This document shows positions 15,072 through 22,621 of a stretch of DNA of 32,147 nucleotides, in pieces. Origin of the DNA: Bacillus sp. FJAT-27251 (GTDB lineage: Bacteria > Bacillota > Bacilli > Bacillales > Cytobacillaceae); the NCBI RefSeq assembly GCF_001273925.1, contig NZ_LIGG01000001.1, positions 4,018,933 to 4,051,079 on the forward strand. The letters run 5' to 3'. The position numbers and the translations under genes were made by a program. The first letter of the stretch is position 1. Each line of letters opens with the position of its first letter. The notes beneath the pieces are model-generated. The model did not search any database, was not told where the DNA came from, and was given only the letters and a program-made list of their open reading frames with translations.

Positions 15072-15119
15072 CATTAAATAAATTTTTCTGCAGTTTAATA
15101 AGTGTGTTCACAAAGAATT

Positions 15120-16319
15120 TTAAATCGAGGCAGGTGACCCGGCCCTTCGATTCAATTTTTCAGAACTTAGATACATGGCAGCGACAAATAAAACCATCCA
15201 TAGCGGAAAAATTCCTATCGTTGATTTGGAGGCGATGAACCCTATTAGAGGTGGTATAAAGGTGCTGCCAGTATAGGCAACAGCCATTTGGTAGCCCATA
15301 ATAGTCTGGGAATGCTTTTTCCCAAAACGAGCTGGCGTTTCGTGCAGCATGCACGGAAAGATTGGAGCCAGCCCGAATCCAACCAGCACAAAACCTGCCA
15401 GCGCAAAAATGGATGGCAATGGGAGGAATAGAAGGATGGCACCTCCAAGGGCTATGATTTGGCCCGCTCGAATAAGGGTAACGTTATTCACCTTGAAGGT
15501 AATAAAGCCGGTTATGAACCGGCCAATGGTGATTCCGCCGTAATAAAGGGAAACCCATTGTGCCGCTGTAGCTGCGGTCAGCCCCTTGATATTCACCAAA
15601 TAGCTGCTCCCCCAAAGGCCCATTGTGGCTTCGATGCCGCAATAAAACAAGAAAGAGGCGAGAGCCAGTTTGACTCCTTTTATTTGCAGGGGCTTTATTC
15701 TTTCATTACCTTCATACTCTAATCCTTCATTGCTCTTTTCTGGGGCTTCCTTGATATGAATTTGGCTGCTTTTCACTTTGCCCCACAAAGGCAAAGTAAA
15801 CAAAAGGATGACCGCCAGCACAAATTGAATTCCGGCAATGGCAAAATACCCGCTGCTCCAGGAATTTTGACCCGCAATATACTGGGCCATGATCACCGGC
15901 CCAAGAGTAGCTCCTACTCCCCAGAAGCTATGGAGCCAACTCATATGATGGGCCTTGTAATGTGTCGCTACATAATCGTTCAATCCCGCATCAATGGCTC
16001 CAGCCCCCAATCCAAGAGGGATGGCGAAGAGAAACAGCCACATAACAGAAGGAGCAAAATAAAAGCCCAGTAAAGACCCTGCTGTCATTAAGGTGCTTAC
16101 AAAAGTTACCTTTCCGGTCCCGAACCGTTTAAGGACCTTCCCGCTAACCAAACTCGAAAGAATCGTACCGCCCGCAATCGTCATAAACAGGAATCCTGCC
16201 ATTTCCAGGGGCGCATTCAAGTCGGACTGCATGACCGGCCATGCGGCACCCAGCAATGAATCAGGCAGCCCCAGGCTGATAAAAGCCAAATAAATAATGA
16301 TTAATAGCAATGTTGCCAT
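15120..16319 (-). CDS. MFS transporter (sugar permease-like)
   Basis: The 399-residue protein has about 12 hydrophobic helices with a central charged loop at about 195-215 (KEAPEKSNEGLEYEGNERIK). The first half has GLPDSLLGAAWPVMQSDLN, the GKVLKRFGTGKV loop between helices 2 and 3, and GLGAGAIDAGLNDYVATHY followed by MSWLHSFWGVGATLGPVI. This pattern is that of the FucP-like branch of the major facilitator superfamily. The substrate cannot be inferred. The ATG at 16319 has GAGAGG upstream. It is monocistronic, with a terminator after it. The upstream region (16320-16502) holds no gene, only weak promoter-like AT-rich sequence. Confidence 0.85.
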   Translation of the reverse strand: MATLLLIIIYLAFISLGLPDSLLGAAWPVMQSDLNAPLEMAGFLFMTIAGGTILSSLVSGKVLKRFGTGKVTFVSTLMTAGSLLGFYFAPSVMWLFLFAIPLGLGAGAIDAGLNDYVATHYKAHHMSWLHSFWGVGATLGPVIMAQYIAGQNSWSSGYFAIAGIQFVLAVILLFTLPLWGKVKSSQIHIKEAPEKSNEGLEYEGNERIKPLQIKGVKLALASFLFYCGIEATMGLWGSSYLVNIKGLTAATAAQWVSLYYGGITIGRFITGFITFKVNNVTLIRAGQIIALGGAILLFLPLPSIFALAGFVLVGFGLAPIFPCMLHETPARFGKKHSQTIMGYQMAVAYTGSTFIPPLIGFIASKSTIGIFPLWMVLFVAAMYLSSEKLNRRAGSPASI

Positions 16320-16502
16320 ATTGAACCTCTCTTACCTTTTCTGGTTATTTGCATTCAACATAAGGTCAAGGCACAGGCTTTGGAACCAAATAAATAATCC
16401 TGTTTCCAATCGCTTATTTTCATTCCTGGAAAGCATAAGGGATTGTAATAAGATATCCTATAAAAATAGTAAAATCAATGTGTTTGAAATTGACAATTAA
16501 AT

Positions 16503-16530
16503 AAGGTGTCCCCCAAACCTGGGACACCTT
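16503..16530. terminator. Hairpin between MFS gene and alcohol dehydrogenase remnant
   Basis: AAGGTGTCCC (16503-16512) pairs with GGGACACCTT (16521-16530) over 10 bp. On the minus strand it is followed by ATTTAATT, a weak T-rich tail, so it may terminate the leftward DUF2200 transcript about 125 nt after its stop. Confidence 0.5.
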
Positions 16531-16549
16531 ACCTTCCGAACTTACCACC

Positions 16550-16633
16550 TTACATCATGCTAATATCAATTACAAACCGGTATTTCACATCTGAAGTTAA
16601 GACTCGATCATAAGCTTCGTCAAATACGGGTGG
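16550..16633 (-). pseudogene. C-terminal remnant of a zinc-type alcohol dehydrogenase
   Basis: Reading leftward, the 28 codons ending at the TAA (16550-16552) give PPVFDEAYDRVLTSDVKYRF followed by VIDISMM. This matches the extreme C-terminus of NAD(P)-dependent zinc alcohol dehydrogenases of the YahK type, whose last helix reads NEAYERML..DVKYRFVID. The preceding sequence at once becomes unrelated and overlaps the region just downstream of the DUF2200 stop (16656). Only the last 8 percent or so of the gene remains. It looks like the scar of a deletion that fused the DUF2200 region to a lost dehydrogenase gene. Confidence 0.65.
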
Positions 16634-16655
16634 CTTTCTGATTGTTCTATTTCCA

Positions 16656-17006
16656 TTATGTCCGCAAAATCTTCTCCATCGCTTTTCCCTTTGCTAATTC
16701 ATCAATCAGCTTATCCAAATAGCGGATTTCCTGCATCGTTGGTTCTTCAATGTCCTCCACCCGGACGCCGCAAATCACACCTTTAATCAAAGCCCGTGAA
16801 GGATTCAGTCGGGGAGCTTCCGCTAAGAAGGTTTCAAAGTTTGTCTGCTTTTCCAGCTGTGCTGCTAACTCTTCCTCGCTATAGCCTGTCAGCCAGGTGA
16901 TGATTTTATCGACTTCTGCTTTCGTACGCCCCTTTTTTTCGGCCTTGGCAACATAATGGGGGTAGACGCTTGCGAAACTCATTGTATAAATTCTATGTTT
17001 GGACAT
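16656..17006 (-). CDS. DUF2200 family protein
   Basis: The 116-residue soluble protein begins [20 protein letters not shown] and has [48 protein letters not shown] and [18 protein letters not shown], the complete conserved run of DUF2200. Members are small proteins found widely in bacteria; no function is established. Length and motifs are normal. The ATG at 17006 has AAGGAAGG upstream. It lies back to back with the RsbR-like gene, with about 160 nt between them. Confidence 0.92.
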   Translation of the reverse strand: MSKHRIYTMSFASVYPHYVAKAEKKGRTKAEVDKIITWLTGYSEEELAAQLEKQTNFETFLAEAPRLNPSRALIKGVICGVRVEDIEEPTMQEIRYLDKLIDELAKGKAMEKILRT

Positions 17007-17095
17007 GATTAATCCTTCCTTATATAATTTTCTTTATTATAAAGCGGAAAATGATTGCGTTCAATTCATGCAGCCATCAATTTTTGTTTAAAAAG

Positions 17096-17120
17096 GTTTT
17101 AATTTCCCATCGGCGGGTAT
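17096..17120 (+). promoter_or_regulatory. Sigma-B-like promoter of the RsbR paralogue
   Basis: GTTTTA (17096-17101), a 13-nt spacer and GGGTAT (17115-17120) fit the Bacillus sigma-B consensus GTTTAA-N12-14-GGGTAT, with a single mismatch at -35. It lies about 50 nt before the start codon, a normal distance. Expression under general stress is the inference. Confidence 0.55.
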
Positions 17121-17169
17121 AATTAAGACATTGTTCTACTTATCGGAGTATTAACAGGGGGAGAAAGAA

Positions 17170-17991
17170 ATGAAAACAAACGATTTCTTAGCGGAGGAAC
17201 TCAAACTATACATCAAAGAGAATGGAGTACAGTTTGAAAATGGTTTGCTATCTGAAGCTGTCAATGTTTCAGGTAAAATTAAACACATTCTGGAAATGGG
17301 GAACATTGATTTATTACAGAATGCCCGAAAATTAATATACTACATTGTCGACCGCCAACATGAAGATTTGGTCGCTTTTGCTGAACAGGAAGGTATCGCC
17401 TGGGCTGGGCATTCCTTGACGCTTTCCTTAAAATTGGAATGGGTCCAGGCAATCAGAAGGACATTGTGGAGGATCATCAGTAATCTTGACCATGAAAAAG
17501 ACCTTACCCAAAGCCGTTCGGAGTTATACGAACTGGAAGAAAGAATCAATAGCCAGATTGACCAATTTCTTAACAGCTTCTTCCTAAGCTATTCTAAGTA
17601 TAAAGACGAAATGCTGCTTAAGCAGCGGGAAATGGTAGAACATTTATCGGTTCCAATCATTCCAGTGAGAGAAACGGTTTCTGTTTTGCCTCTTATCGGC
17701 GCTATCGACTCCTACAGGATTAAAATCATCGAGGAAAAAGTGTTGAACGAAATTGCCAAAATTAGAATTCAAACTCTGGTTATCGACCTCTCAGGCGTTG
17801 CGACAATGGAAACGGACGTAATCGATTATTTTGAGAAGATCCTGGCTGGAGTTTCTATGATGGGCTGTAAAACCATTCTAACCGGCCTTCGTCCAGAACT
17901 GGTAAGAAAAATGGTGCACTCTGGAATCCGGTTCGAAAAAGATGCAGAAACAAAAGGCACCCTTCAGGATACATTAAAAAAATACCTATAA
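17170..17991 (+). CDS. RsbR-type stressosome protein with STAS domain
   Basis: The 273-residue protein has a helical, globin-like N-terminal half (about 1-150) and a C-terminal STAS domain (about 160-273). HLSVPIIPVRETVSVLPLIG and DLSGVATMETDV with MGCKTILTGLRPELVRKMV align well with RsbR proteins, which form the stressosome that controls sigma-B. Compared with RsbRA, the two phosphorylation sites fall at S181 (T171 in RsbRA, a Thr to Ser change) and T215 (T205, conserved). No kinase (RsbT) or RsbS gene lies nearby, so it is an orphan paralogue like RsbRB-RD. GGGGGAGAAAG precedes the ATG, a sigma-B-like promoter is upstream and a terminator downstream. Confidence 0.88.
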   Translation: MKTNDFLAEELKLYIKENGVQFENGLLSEAVNVSGKIKHILEMGNIDLLQNARKLIYYIVDRQHEDLVAFAEQEGIAWAGHSLTLSLKLEWVQAIRRTLWRIISNLDHEKDLTQSRSELYELEERINSQIDQFLNSFFLSYSKYKDEMLLKQREMVEHLSVPIIPVRETVSVLPLIGAIDSYRIKIIEEKVLNEIAKIRIQTLVIDLSGVATMETDVIDYFEKILAGVSMMGCKTILTGLRPELVRKMVHSGIRFEKDAETKGTLQDTLKKYL

Positions 17992-18000
17992 ATATTGAAA

Positions 18001-18026
18001 AAGACCGACTTTTCGGTCTTTTTTTG
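18001..18026 (+). terminator. Terminator of the RsbR paralogue
   Basis: AAGACCGA-cttt-TCGGTCTT is followed directly by TTTTT. It starts 10 nt after the stop codon. Confidence 0.88.
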
Positions 18027-18126
18027 CTTTATAATGACATAACAAGGAAATAAATACATTTAGCATTTAAATAAGCATGCACACCGCTACCATTATGGAT
18101 TGAATCCAATCAAGGGAGGCGTTTTA

Positions 18127-18327
18127 ATGATTTGGCTCGTAATTCTGACACCATTGTTTATCCTTATCCCCTTCGTTCTCTATCTGGACCGCAAAAGGAC
18201 AATGGGCCATCCCGCCGAAGGAAATGATAACACGGAGCATGCGATGGCGGAGAGTGAAAGGGCTAAGAAAGATGTCTTTCTGATTCCACCAGGCTCAGGA
18301 GGAGATGGAGGGGGACCAATGACTTGA
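18127..18327 (+). CDS. Small single-pass membrane protein, 66 aa
   Basis: The product MIWLVILTPLFILIPFVLYL has one membrane helix at the N-terminus, then a charged segment and a tail PPGSGGDGGGPMT. The frame is open from 18100, but AGGGAGG stands 9 nt before the ATG at 18127. I do not recognise the family. The glycine-rich end and nearby sporulation genes might suggest a spore role, but that is a guess. A terminator follows at once. Confidence 0.55.
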   Translation: MIWLVILTPLFILIPFVLYLDRKRTMGHPAEGNDNTEHAMAESERAKKDVFLIPPGSGGDGGGPMT

Positions 18328-18356
18328 ACCTGCTGAAATTCAGCAGGTTCTTTTCT
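18326..18356 (+). terminator. Terminator of the small membrane protein gene
   Basis: GAACCTGCTG-aaatt-CAGCAGGTTC (18326-18350) is followed by TTTTCTT. The stem begins within the stop codon region of the gene. The minus strand has no T run. Confidence 0.8.
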
Positions 18357-18384
18357 TAAAGTCCTTGAGATGCTATTATCCGTT

Positions 18385-18816
18385 TCAATAACCTGGTATT
18401 GTGACGACCGATGCCTCGGAGCGAGGATAAGAGATGTACAATAAGCCCATATGCATTTGAATGGTGAGTAAATGGGGAGATGTTTCTTCCGGCAGTTCGA
18501 TAATCCGTTCAAAATCACCGTAAAGACTTTCTCTTTTTAATTCCAGTTCTTCCGGAAGGTATGGGGTTCTCTTACCGGAGATTCGCAATTGTTTGTTAGA
18601 CAGTAATTTAAGAAAAAGGTTCTCTGCCAGCACTCCCGGTATTTCAACAATTATATAATTATATTGACCATCCTGATAGACATTAAAGGCTGGAGTTTCT
18701 TCCTGGGGATCAATAAATGCTTCTGGATGCTTACTCCTTAGAACATGGGTCCAGAACTCATTCTTGCCGCCTTGATTGGTAATCTCCAGCCATTTTTTGA
18801 TTTTTTCTTTATCCAT
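18385..18816 (-). CDS. Hsp20/alpha-crystallin-like protein, spore-associated context
   Basis: The 143-residue protein has an N-terminal helical part (about 1-45) and a divergent alpha-crystallin domain: YIIVEIPGVLAENLFLKLLS, NKQLRISGKR, then LYGDFERIIELPEET and a beta strand LLYISYPR. The (E)IPG...L.ISGKR pattern is that of small heat-shock proteins; B. subtilis CotP is a spore-coat example. It is the last gene of a row of three, with two GerPF-like genes 12 and 32 nt or so upstream, behind a sigma-K-like promoter. A role in coat assembly in the mother cell is inferred from that context. GGGAG precedes the ATG. Confidence 0.75.
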   Translation of the reverse strand: MDKEKIKKWLEITNQGGKNEFWTHVLRSKHPEAFIDPQEETPAFNVYQDGQYNYIIVEIPGVLAENLFLKLLSNKQLRISGKRTPYLPEELELKRESLYGDFERIIELPEETSPHLLTIQMHMGLLYISYPRSEASVVTIPGY

Positions 18817-18828
18817 CCTGGCTCTCCC

Positions 18829-19071
18829 TTAAATTTGATTGGCGATCGGCATGGACGGGTTCAAAATCTGATCCTGGTCGCTAACATCAGTATCCAAATT
18901 CCCTGAGTTCTGCAAGGATGTAGGCGGTGAAAAATCCCCTAAAGAAAAGTTCGCCCCTATAAACTTGCTATTCGCCGTATGACTGTTTTGTACGGTTGGC
19001 CCGATATCGATATTGCCATTCTGATTTGCTCCATTTACCTTTATATTGAAAATATTGATTTGGTATGGCAT
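18829..19071 (-). CDS. GerPA/GerPF-family spore germination protein
   Basis: MPYQINIFNIKVNGANQNGN leads into IDIGPTVQNSHTANSKFIGANFSLGDFSPP, the GerPA/GerPF pattern. The 80-residue protein is close to the copy at 621-857, with NSHT, GANFS(L/M)GD and a late (V/I)SDQ(D/G)Q in both. It lies 12 nt before the Hsp20-like gene and 19 nt after another GerPF-like gene. These proteins help germinants cross the spore coat in other Bacillus species. Confidence 0.86.
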   Translation of the reverse strand: MPYQINIFNIKVNGANQNGNIDIGPTVQNSHTANSKFIGANFSLGDFSPPTSLQNSGNLDTDVSDQDQILNPSMPIANQI

Positions 19072-19090
19072 AAAAATACTCCTTTAATTT

Positions 19091-19357
19091 CTATAGTGGC
19101 ACTACTGGCGATCCTTCTTTGAGGATGTTAGTAGCATCTACGGTTCCAAGACCGGACTGATCCATAATATCAGGGTCATTTAAAAGGTTTTCCATCATTG
19201 CATCCGATGCTGAATAATCACCAAATGACGAATTGGTTCCCTGTAGTTTGCTGTTGGACGTAGGACTATTATGAGAAGCTTCTCCAATCGTGATCGAGCC
19301 ATTCCCGGAAATGCTATTGATCTTCAAGTAATATACATTGACCACACAAGAAGTCAT
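19091..19357 (-). CDS. GerPF-like spore protein, first gene of the spore cluster
   Basis: The 88-residue protein has NVYYLKINSISGNGSITIGE and HNSPTSNSKLQGTNSSFGDYS, the conserved core of GerPF-like proteins. It lacks some of the usual F/G positions and has a longer acidic end (DPDIMDQSGLGTVDATNI). A sigma-K-like promoter lies 32 nt upstream and AAAGGTG at 8 nt marks the start. It heads the set GerPF-like, GerPF-like, Hsp20-like. Confidence 0.82.
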   Translation of the reverse strand: MTSCVVNVYYLKINSISGNGSITIGEASHNSPTSNSKLQGTNSSFGDYSASDAMMENLLNDPDIMDQSGLGTVDATNILKEGSPVVPL

Positions 19358-19388
19358 ATTCGGACACCTTTCTATACACTATTTTTCA

Positions 19389-19416
19389 TACTATATGTAA
19401 GACTGTGCCTAAATGT
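19389..19416 (-). promoter_or_regulatory. Sigma-K-like promoter of the spore cluster
   Basis: On the minus strand AC (19415-19416), a 17-nt spacer and CATATAGTA (19389-19397) fit the sigma-K form AC-N16/17-CATAnnnTA. The -10 also resembles a sigma-E site. The distance to the start codon is about 31 nt. Confidence 0.5.
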
Positions 19417-19485
19417 GCCTATCTTGCCCCCCTATTGGCTATCCGCATTTGTAATTCCACCCTATAAATAATGACCGTACGCAAC

Positions 19486-19764
19486 CTACTCTCCACCTCT
19501 GTAGGCTTTAATGGACGTTTTCAGTGCCGCATAATTTCCTATAGCTGCGTATCCATAGAACCAGCCCATAAAAAAACCAGCAAATAGGTGATGGCGATGG
19601 CTAATAAAGATTGAAATGCACAGGCCAAGAAATAAGGCCACTAGAGGGACAAACTTCTTTGGTATTTTCAAACCTATCTTAATTGCTTGAGTTATTACCA
19701 TTATCACTGGCACTGCAATGATCGCATCCCAAAAATTTGTATGGATTACCGGAAATACCTCCAT
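19486..19764 (-). CDS. Small membrane protein, holin-like
   Basis: The 92-residue product has two or three hydrophobic segments: AIIAVPVIMVITQAIKIGL, FVPLVALFLGLCISIFIS and HHLFAGFFMGWFYGYAAIGN. The pattern of a helix, then KIPKKFVPLVAL, then a glycine-rich helix resembles small holin-like membrane proteins encoded by phages and Bacillaceae, but no phage gene is near. It lies 31 nt after the DUF421 gene and is probably cotranscribed. The ribosome site AAAGGA is far (about 12 nt) from the ATG. The function is unknown. Confidence 0.55.
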   Translation of the reverse strand: MEVFPVIHTNFWDAIIAVPVIMVITQAIKIGLKIPKKFVPLVALFLGLCISIFISHRHHLFAGFFMGWFYGYAAIGNYAALKTSIKAYRGGE

Positions 19765-19795
19765 TTGGTGTGCACGTCCTTTTGTTGTTTAGTTT

Positions 19796-20512
19796 TTATT
19801 CTATGTCAACCGGGGAATCGATGTTGTCCCTGTAGGTGTCCAGATACACTTTATTATTTGGAGCCAGGACAGCATATACAACCTCCTTGGGTTGAACCTT
19901 GCGCTTATTCAATTCCGAGTATAACCATTTATGCGAAAGGTTATTTTCCGCTAAATTCTTATTGATAATAGTTCCATCCATAATCAATTCAATGGGGAGT
20001 CTTTCTTGCGCGCCTGAATGAATAGAAAAGTCTTTATTAATGGGCGTCCTATATTCTGGTTTCTTTAACACACTAAGGTTACCATTCGTTTCAACCAGGG
20101 CAAATTGAATTGTCCCAATATCAAACACATCCTTCTGCCTTAATTGCTGGTTTAAATAATCCAGGGTATAACGCATTTTTTTCATATTGGATTCGAGTAT
20201 TTTTCCATTTTCAATGACAACAGTCGGGTCACCCGCAAATAATTTGCGCCCCTTTTTGTTTCGCAAGGAAATAATGGCCATAGTAAATATGATCAGAACG
20301 AAGGTCGAGAAACCAATCACTGGGTGGTGAATAGGTATTTTAGTATTTGATGCCAAGTTGGCGGTTATTCCGCCCAAGGTGATGGCTGCAATAAAATCAA
20401 ATATGGTCATTTGCGAGATAGTCTGCTTTCCTAAAATCCTTGCCGCAATAAATAAAATCGTAAATGCAGCGAATGACCGGAGAATAATTTCACTGAATTC
20501 CAATATTGACAT
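19796..20512 (-). CDS. DUF421 (YetF/YcaP-type) membrane protein
   Basis: The 238-residue protein has three N-terminal helices (about 8-26, 33-55 and 62-84) with ILGKQTISQMTIFDFIAAITLG, the signature of DUF421. A soluble domain follows: LFAGDPTVVIENGKILESNM, RYTLDYLNQQLRQKDVFDI and IQFALVETNGNLSVLKK. B. subtilis has several homologues (YetF, YdfS, YkjA, YrbG), some linked to spores. The C-terminus DTYRDNIDSPVDIE is typical. GAGGTG precedes the ATG. It is followed by a small membrane protein gene; the spore cluster lies just downstream. Confidence 0.9.
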   Translation of the reverse strand: MSILEFSEIILRSFAAFTILFIAARILGKQTISQMTIFDFIAAITLGGITANLASNTKIPIHHPVIGFSTFVLIIFTMAIISLRNKKGRKLFAGDPTVVIENGKILESNMKKMRYTLDYLNQQLRQKDVFDIGTIQFALVETNGNLSVLKKPEYRTPINKDFSIHSGAQERLPIELIMDGTIINKNLAENNLSHKWLYSELNKRKVQPKEVVYAVLAPNNKVYLDTYRDNIDSPVDIE

Positions 20513-20580
20513 GGTATCACCTCGCTATTATGGTTTGTAAAATATGGGATTATAATCATTTTATTGTAAAATAACAGGAC

Positions 20581-20617
20581 AAATAAAGGGCCGTACATCC
20601 TCCTGGATCAACCGCCC
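20581..20617 (-). terminator. Imperfect terminator of the CBO0543-family gene
   Basis: On the minus strand GGGCGGTTGATCC and GGATGTACGGCCC pair with two interior mismatches around AGGA, followed by TTTATTTG. It lies 35 nt after the stop codon. Confidence 0.6.
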
Positions 20618-20651
20618 TTCCATTATCACTATTGTTGCTTCAATCCAAGTG

Positions 20652-21176
20652 TCATTTTAATATTTTAATCGGAACCTGAAACACATTCCACAAAAATACA
20701 GTAAATAGGACAGACAACCCCCATGCCAAAAGAGGATTTTTGTGGTGAATCCTAAGCATCGGAAACATAACTGCAAGGAACAATAATGACCACCACATAT
20801 TCCAGCCATTATGATGATTTATTAGGTTCAGAAACCTCAAATTGATATATTCAATTAGCCAGTACAGAAATATCCACAGTGATACCCAAAGTGTTTGTTT
20901 CCACCTTCCTTTCGGGAAGCGGCCAAGATAAATCAAAATTGTCGCCGGATATACAATCGCCATGATCATAAGGTTAATAAACGTATGGTTTTGCAATAAG
21001 GCTTTTCCAAAGAACACTTCCTGATATGTCCACATCATATGCTTATAGAGCAGGAAGTTCTTAATCGAATCAACACTAATAAGGAACAAGATGGTCGGAT
21101 AATAAACCTTCCACCTTTTCCAATCCCCCCATTTAATAGCTGCCAAAAGGAATAATGCATTAAATACTATGTGCAT
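20652..21176 (-). CDS. CBO0543-family membrane protein
   Basis: The 174-residue protein has about five hydrophobic segments and the family landmarks WKRWKVYYPTILFLISVDSI, QNHTFINLMIMAIVYPATIL, WIFLYWLIEYINLR and HHNGWNMWWSLLFLAVMF, ending NVFQVPIKILK. This family is frequent in spore-forming Firmicutes and has no established function. A second, frameshifted member is at 1087-1640. GGAG stands 8 nt before the ATG at 21176. It is 78 nt downstream of the alpha/beta hydrolase gene without a terminator between, so the two may share a transcript. Confidence 0.85.
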   Translation of the reverse strand: MHIVFNALFLLAAIKWGDWKRWKVYYPTILFLISVDSIKNFLLYKHMMWTYQEVFFGKALLQNHTFINLMIMAIVYPATILIYLGRFPKGRWKQTLWVSLWIFLYWLIEYINLRFLNLINHHNGWNMWWSLLFLAVMFPMLRIHHKNPLLAWGLSVLFTVFLWNVFQVPIKILK

Positions 21177-21254
21177 AATTTGGGCTCCAAAGTTTTAATT
21201 ACTACTATTGTGCCCTTTTTATATCAAATGAATAGGTTAAATTTTTATAGGATT

Positions 21255-22193
21255 CTACTCATCATGAACAGAGAGGATCCAGTCGGAAATGTCCTTAATA
21301 ACCTGTTGGTCGACATGCTGTGGTACCTTGTATTCTTTCTTTATTTTCATGAGGTCCCCGTATATGGCAGGCATGAACAAATGATTCAGATTGGGGTAGC
21401 TCTTGAATGTCACATTGCTTTTTCCACCCAGGATTTCCTTGTATCCACCAAAATCTTTTTCCAGGGAAGATTGCACATCCTTTTCCCCCTGCAAAATCAA
21501 CACCGGCTTATCCAATTCACGGAGATATTGGACTGTTGGATATTCACCCATTTCTTTAAAATAGTAGGCCCGCATGTATTTGCCAATCACTTTGGCAGAC
21601 TTTGCTTCTTCATCACTTAGATCATATATATTTTCCAGCTTGGATGCTAATCCGGCTATCTGTTTTTTTACAATGAAACCTAAAAACCTATTCAGGGAGT
21701 TTAACAGCATGTGATTTTGGTGCATCATGATTTCTTCCAATTTGCGCGGAGAGCCTGCCATGATAATCAGGCCGGCGAAGTCCCCTCCTTCCGCATCAAT
21801 TCTCGGGGCAAGCATGCCACCCTGACTATGCCCAATGATAAAAATCCGGTTTTTATCTATTCTTGCATCATTCCGCAAAAATTCAGCAGCCAAAATCGCA
21901 TCGTCAACGGTTTCTTCCTTTACCGACAAACCAGGATCGTCTTTCATTTGCTTTCCGTACACAAAAGTTCTTTTGTCATACCGTACGGCGGCAATCCCTT
22001 TCCGCGACAGCCCTTCGGCAATGTCCTTGAAAGGTCGGTTCTCCCCAATCTGTTCATCCATATTGCTGGCCCCAGAGCCCTGAACCAATACAACAGCAGG
22101 AAGCAGTCCATTCCGGTCATCAGGCATGGTCAGCATACCATCCAGCGGATGCTTCGTCCCTGCCCCAATCACAATTTTTTCCTCAGCCATCAT
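21255..22193 (-). CDS. Alpha/beta hydrolase (serine esterase/peptidase-like)
   Basis: The 312-residue cytoplasmic protein has the nucleophile S123 in GHSQGG, an acid D239 in LILQGEKDVQ and H271 in NLNHLF, so the catalytic triad is complete. VVLVQGSGASNMDEQIG is the oxyanion-side loop and KGIAAVRYDKRTFVYGK follows. This layout is common in the COG1073-type dienelactone hydrolase/acyl esterase group. The substrate is unknown. GGGGGTTGG precedes a double ATG. A hairpin with a T run (22237-22274) lies in front of it. Confidence 0.88.
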   Translation of the reverse strand: MMAEEKIVIGAGTKHPLDGMLTMPDDRNGLLPAVVLVQGSGASNMDEQIGENRPFKDIAEGLSRKGIAAVRYDKRTFVYGKQMKDDPGLSVKEETVDDAILAAEFLRNDARIDKNRIFIIGHSQGGMLAPRIDAEGGDFAGLIIMAGSPRKLEEIMMHQNHMLLNSLNRFLGFIVKKQIAGLASKLENIYDLSDEEAKSAKVIGKYMRAYYFKEMGEYPTVQYLRELDKPVLILQGEKDVQSSLEKDFGGYKEILGGKSNVTFKSYPNLNHLFMPAIYGDLMKIKKEYKVPQHVDQQVIKDISDWILSVHDE

Positions 22194-22236
22194 CCAACCC
22201 CCATAATCAATCTTTATCTATGTAAAAATTCCACAT

Positions 22237-22274
22237 AAAAATGCGTGAATCCTTCCTGGATTCAACGCATTTTC
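22237..22274 (-). terminator. Minus-oriented hairpin terminator ahead of the hydrolase
   Basis: On the minus strand ATGCGTTGAATCC-aggaa-GGATTCACGCAT is followed by TTTTTATG. It lies 44 nt upstream of the hydrolase start codon. A second minus-oriented terminator lies at 22622-22656, so the repeat array between them is enclosed. It could end a short transcript or act as an attenuator for the hydrolase. Confidence 0.6.
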
Positions 22275-22289
22275 GATAAAAGCAGCTAT

Positions 22290-22592
22290 TTCCCCGGACT
22301 AGGAGCACAATTCCCGGTTAGTGGACATGGCTAAGCACCGTGGCTGATAAATAGCCGGAAAAACTTCGCTTATTAGAAATTTTTTTATCTTTGGAGGTGG
22401 ACATAGACGGAAATTATTCGCTTATTCCATATTTCTTCTTAAAAAAGGCGTAAATAGACGGAATGTTTCCGCCTATTGATCTAAAAAATGTAAAAACAGG
22501 AGACTTTTCTTGGCATAACCGGAAAACCTACCGTTATTTAAACAGAAACGAGCCTCATTCTGGATATAACGGAAATTTCTCCGCTTATTTTA
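22290..22592. repeat. Array of five CGGAA palindromic elements at 50-61 bp spacing
   Basis: Five elements of about 25 nt read on the minus strand roughly as AATAAGCGGA-N5-TTTCCGTCTAT. Their CGG cores, counted on the plus strand, lie at 22356, 22408, 22459, 22520 and 22570. The steps are 52, 51, 61 and 50 bp. Each element is a near-palindrome (CGGAA...TTCCG), with variable bases in the centre. A more degenerate copy (CCGGACTA...TTCCCGGTTA, 22293-22320) may extend the array to the left. The spacers are unique, unlike those of the array at 2691-3022. No gene was found in 22194-22679. Confidence 0.8.
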
Positions 22593-22621
22593 AAATTCAC
22601 CTGTCCGATTGCGCCCTCCAA

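Noticed and set aside
15120-15160. GSPASI end of the MFS protein as a third copy of the GSPAS-coding repeat
   Set aside because: The amino acids resemble the DUF2500 end, but the bases differ (GGGTCACCTGCC against GACGGTTCTCCTGC), so it is not the same repeat.
22290-22592. CRISPR array
   Set aside because: The repeats are only about 60 percent alike, spacing is uneven and no cas gene or leader is present.
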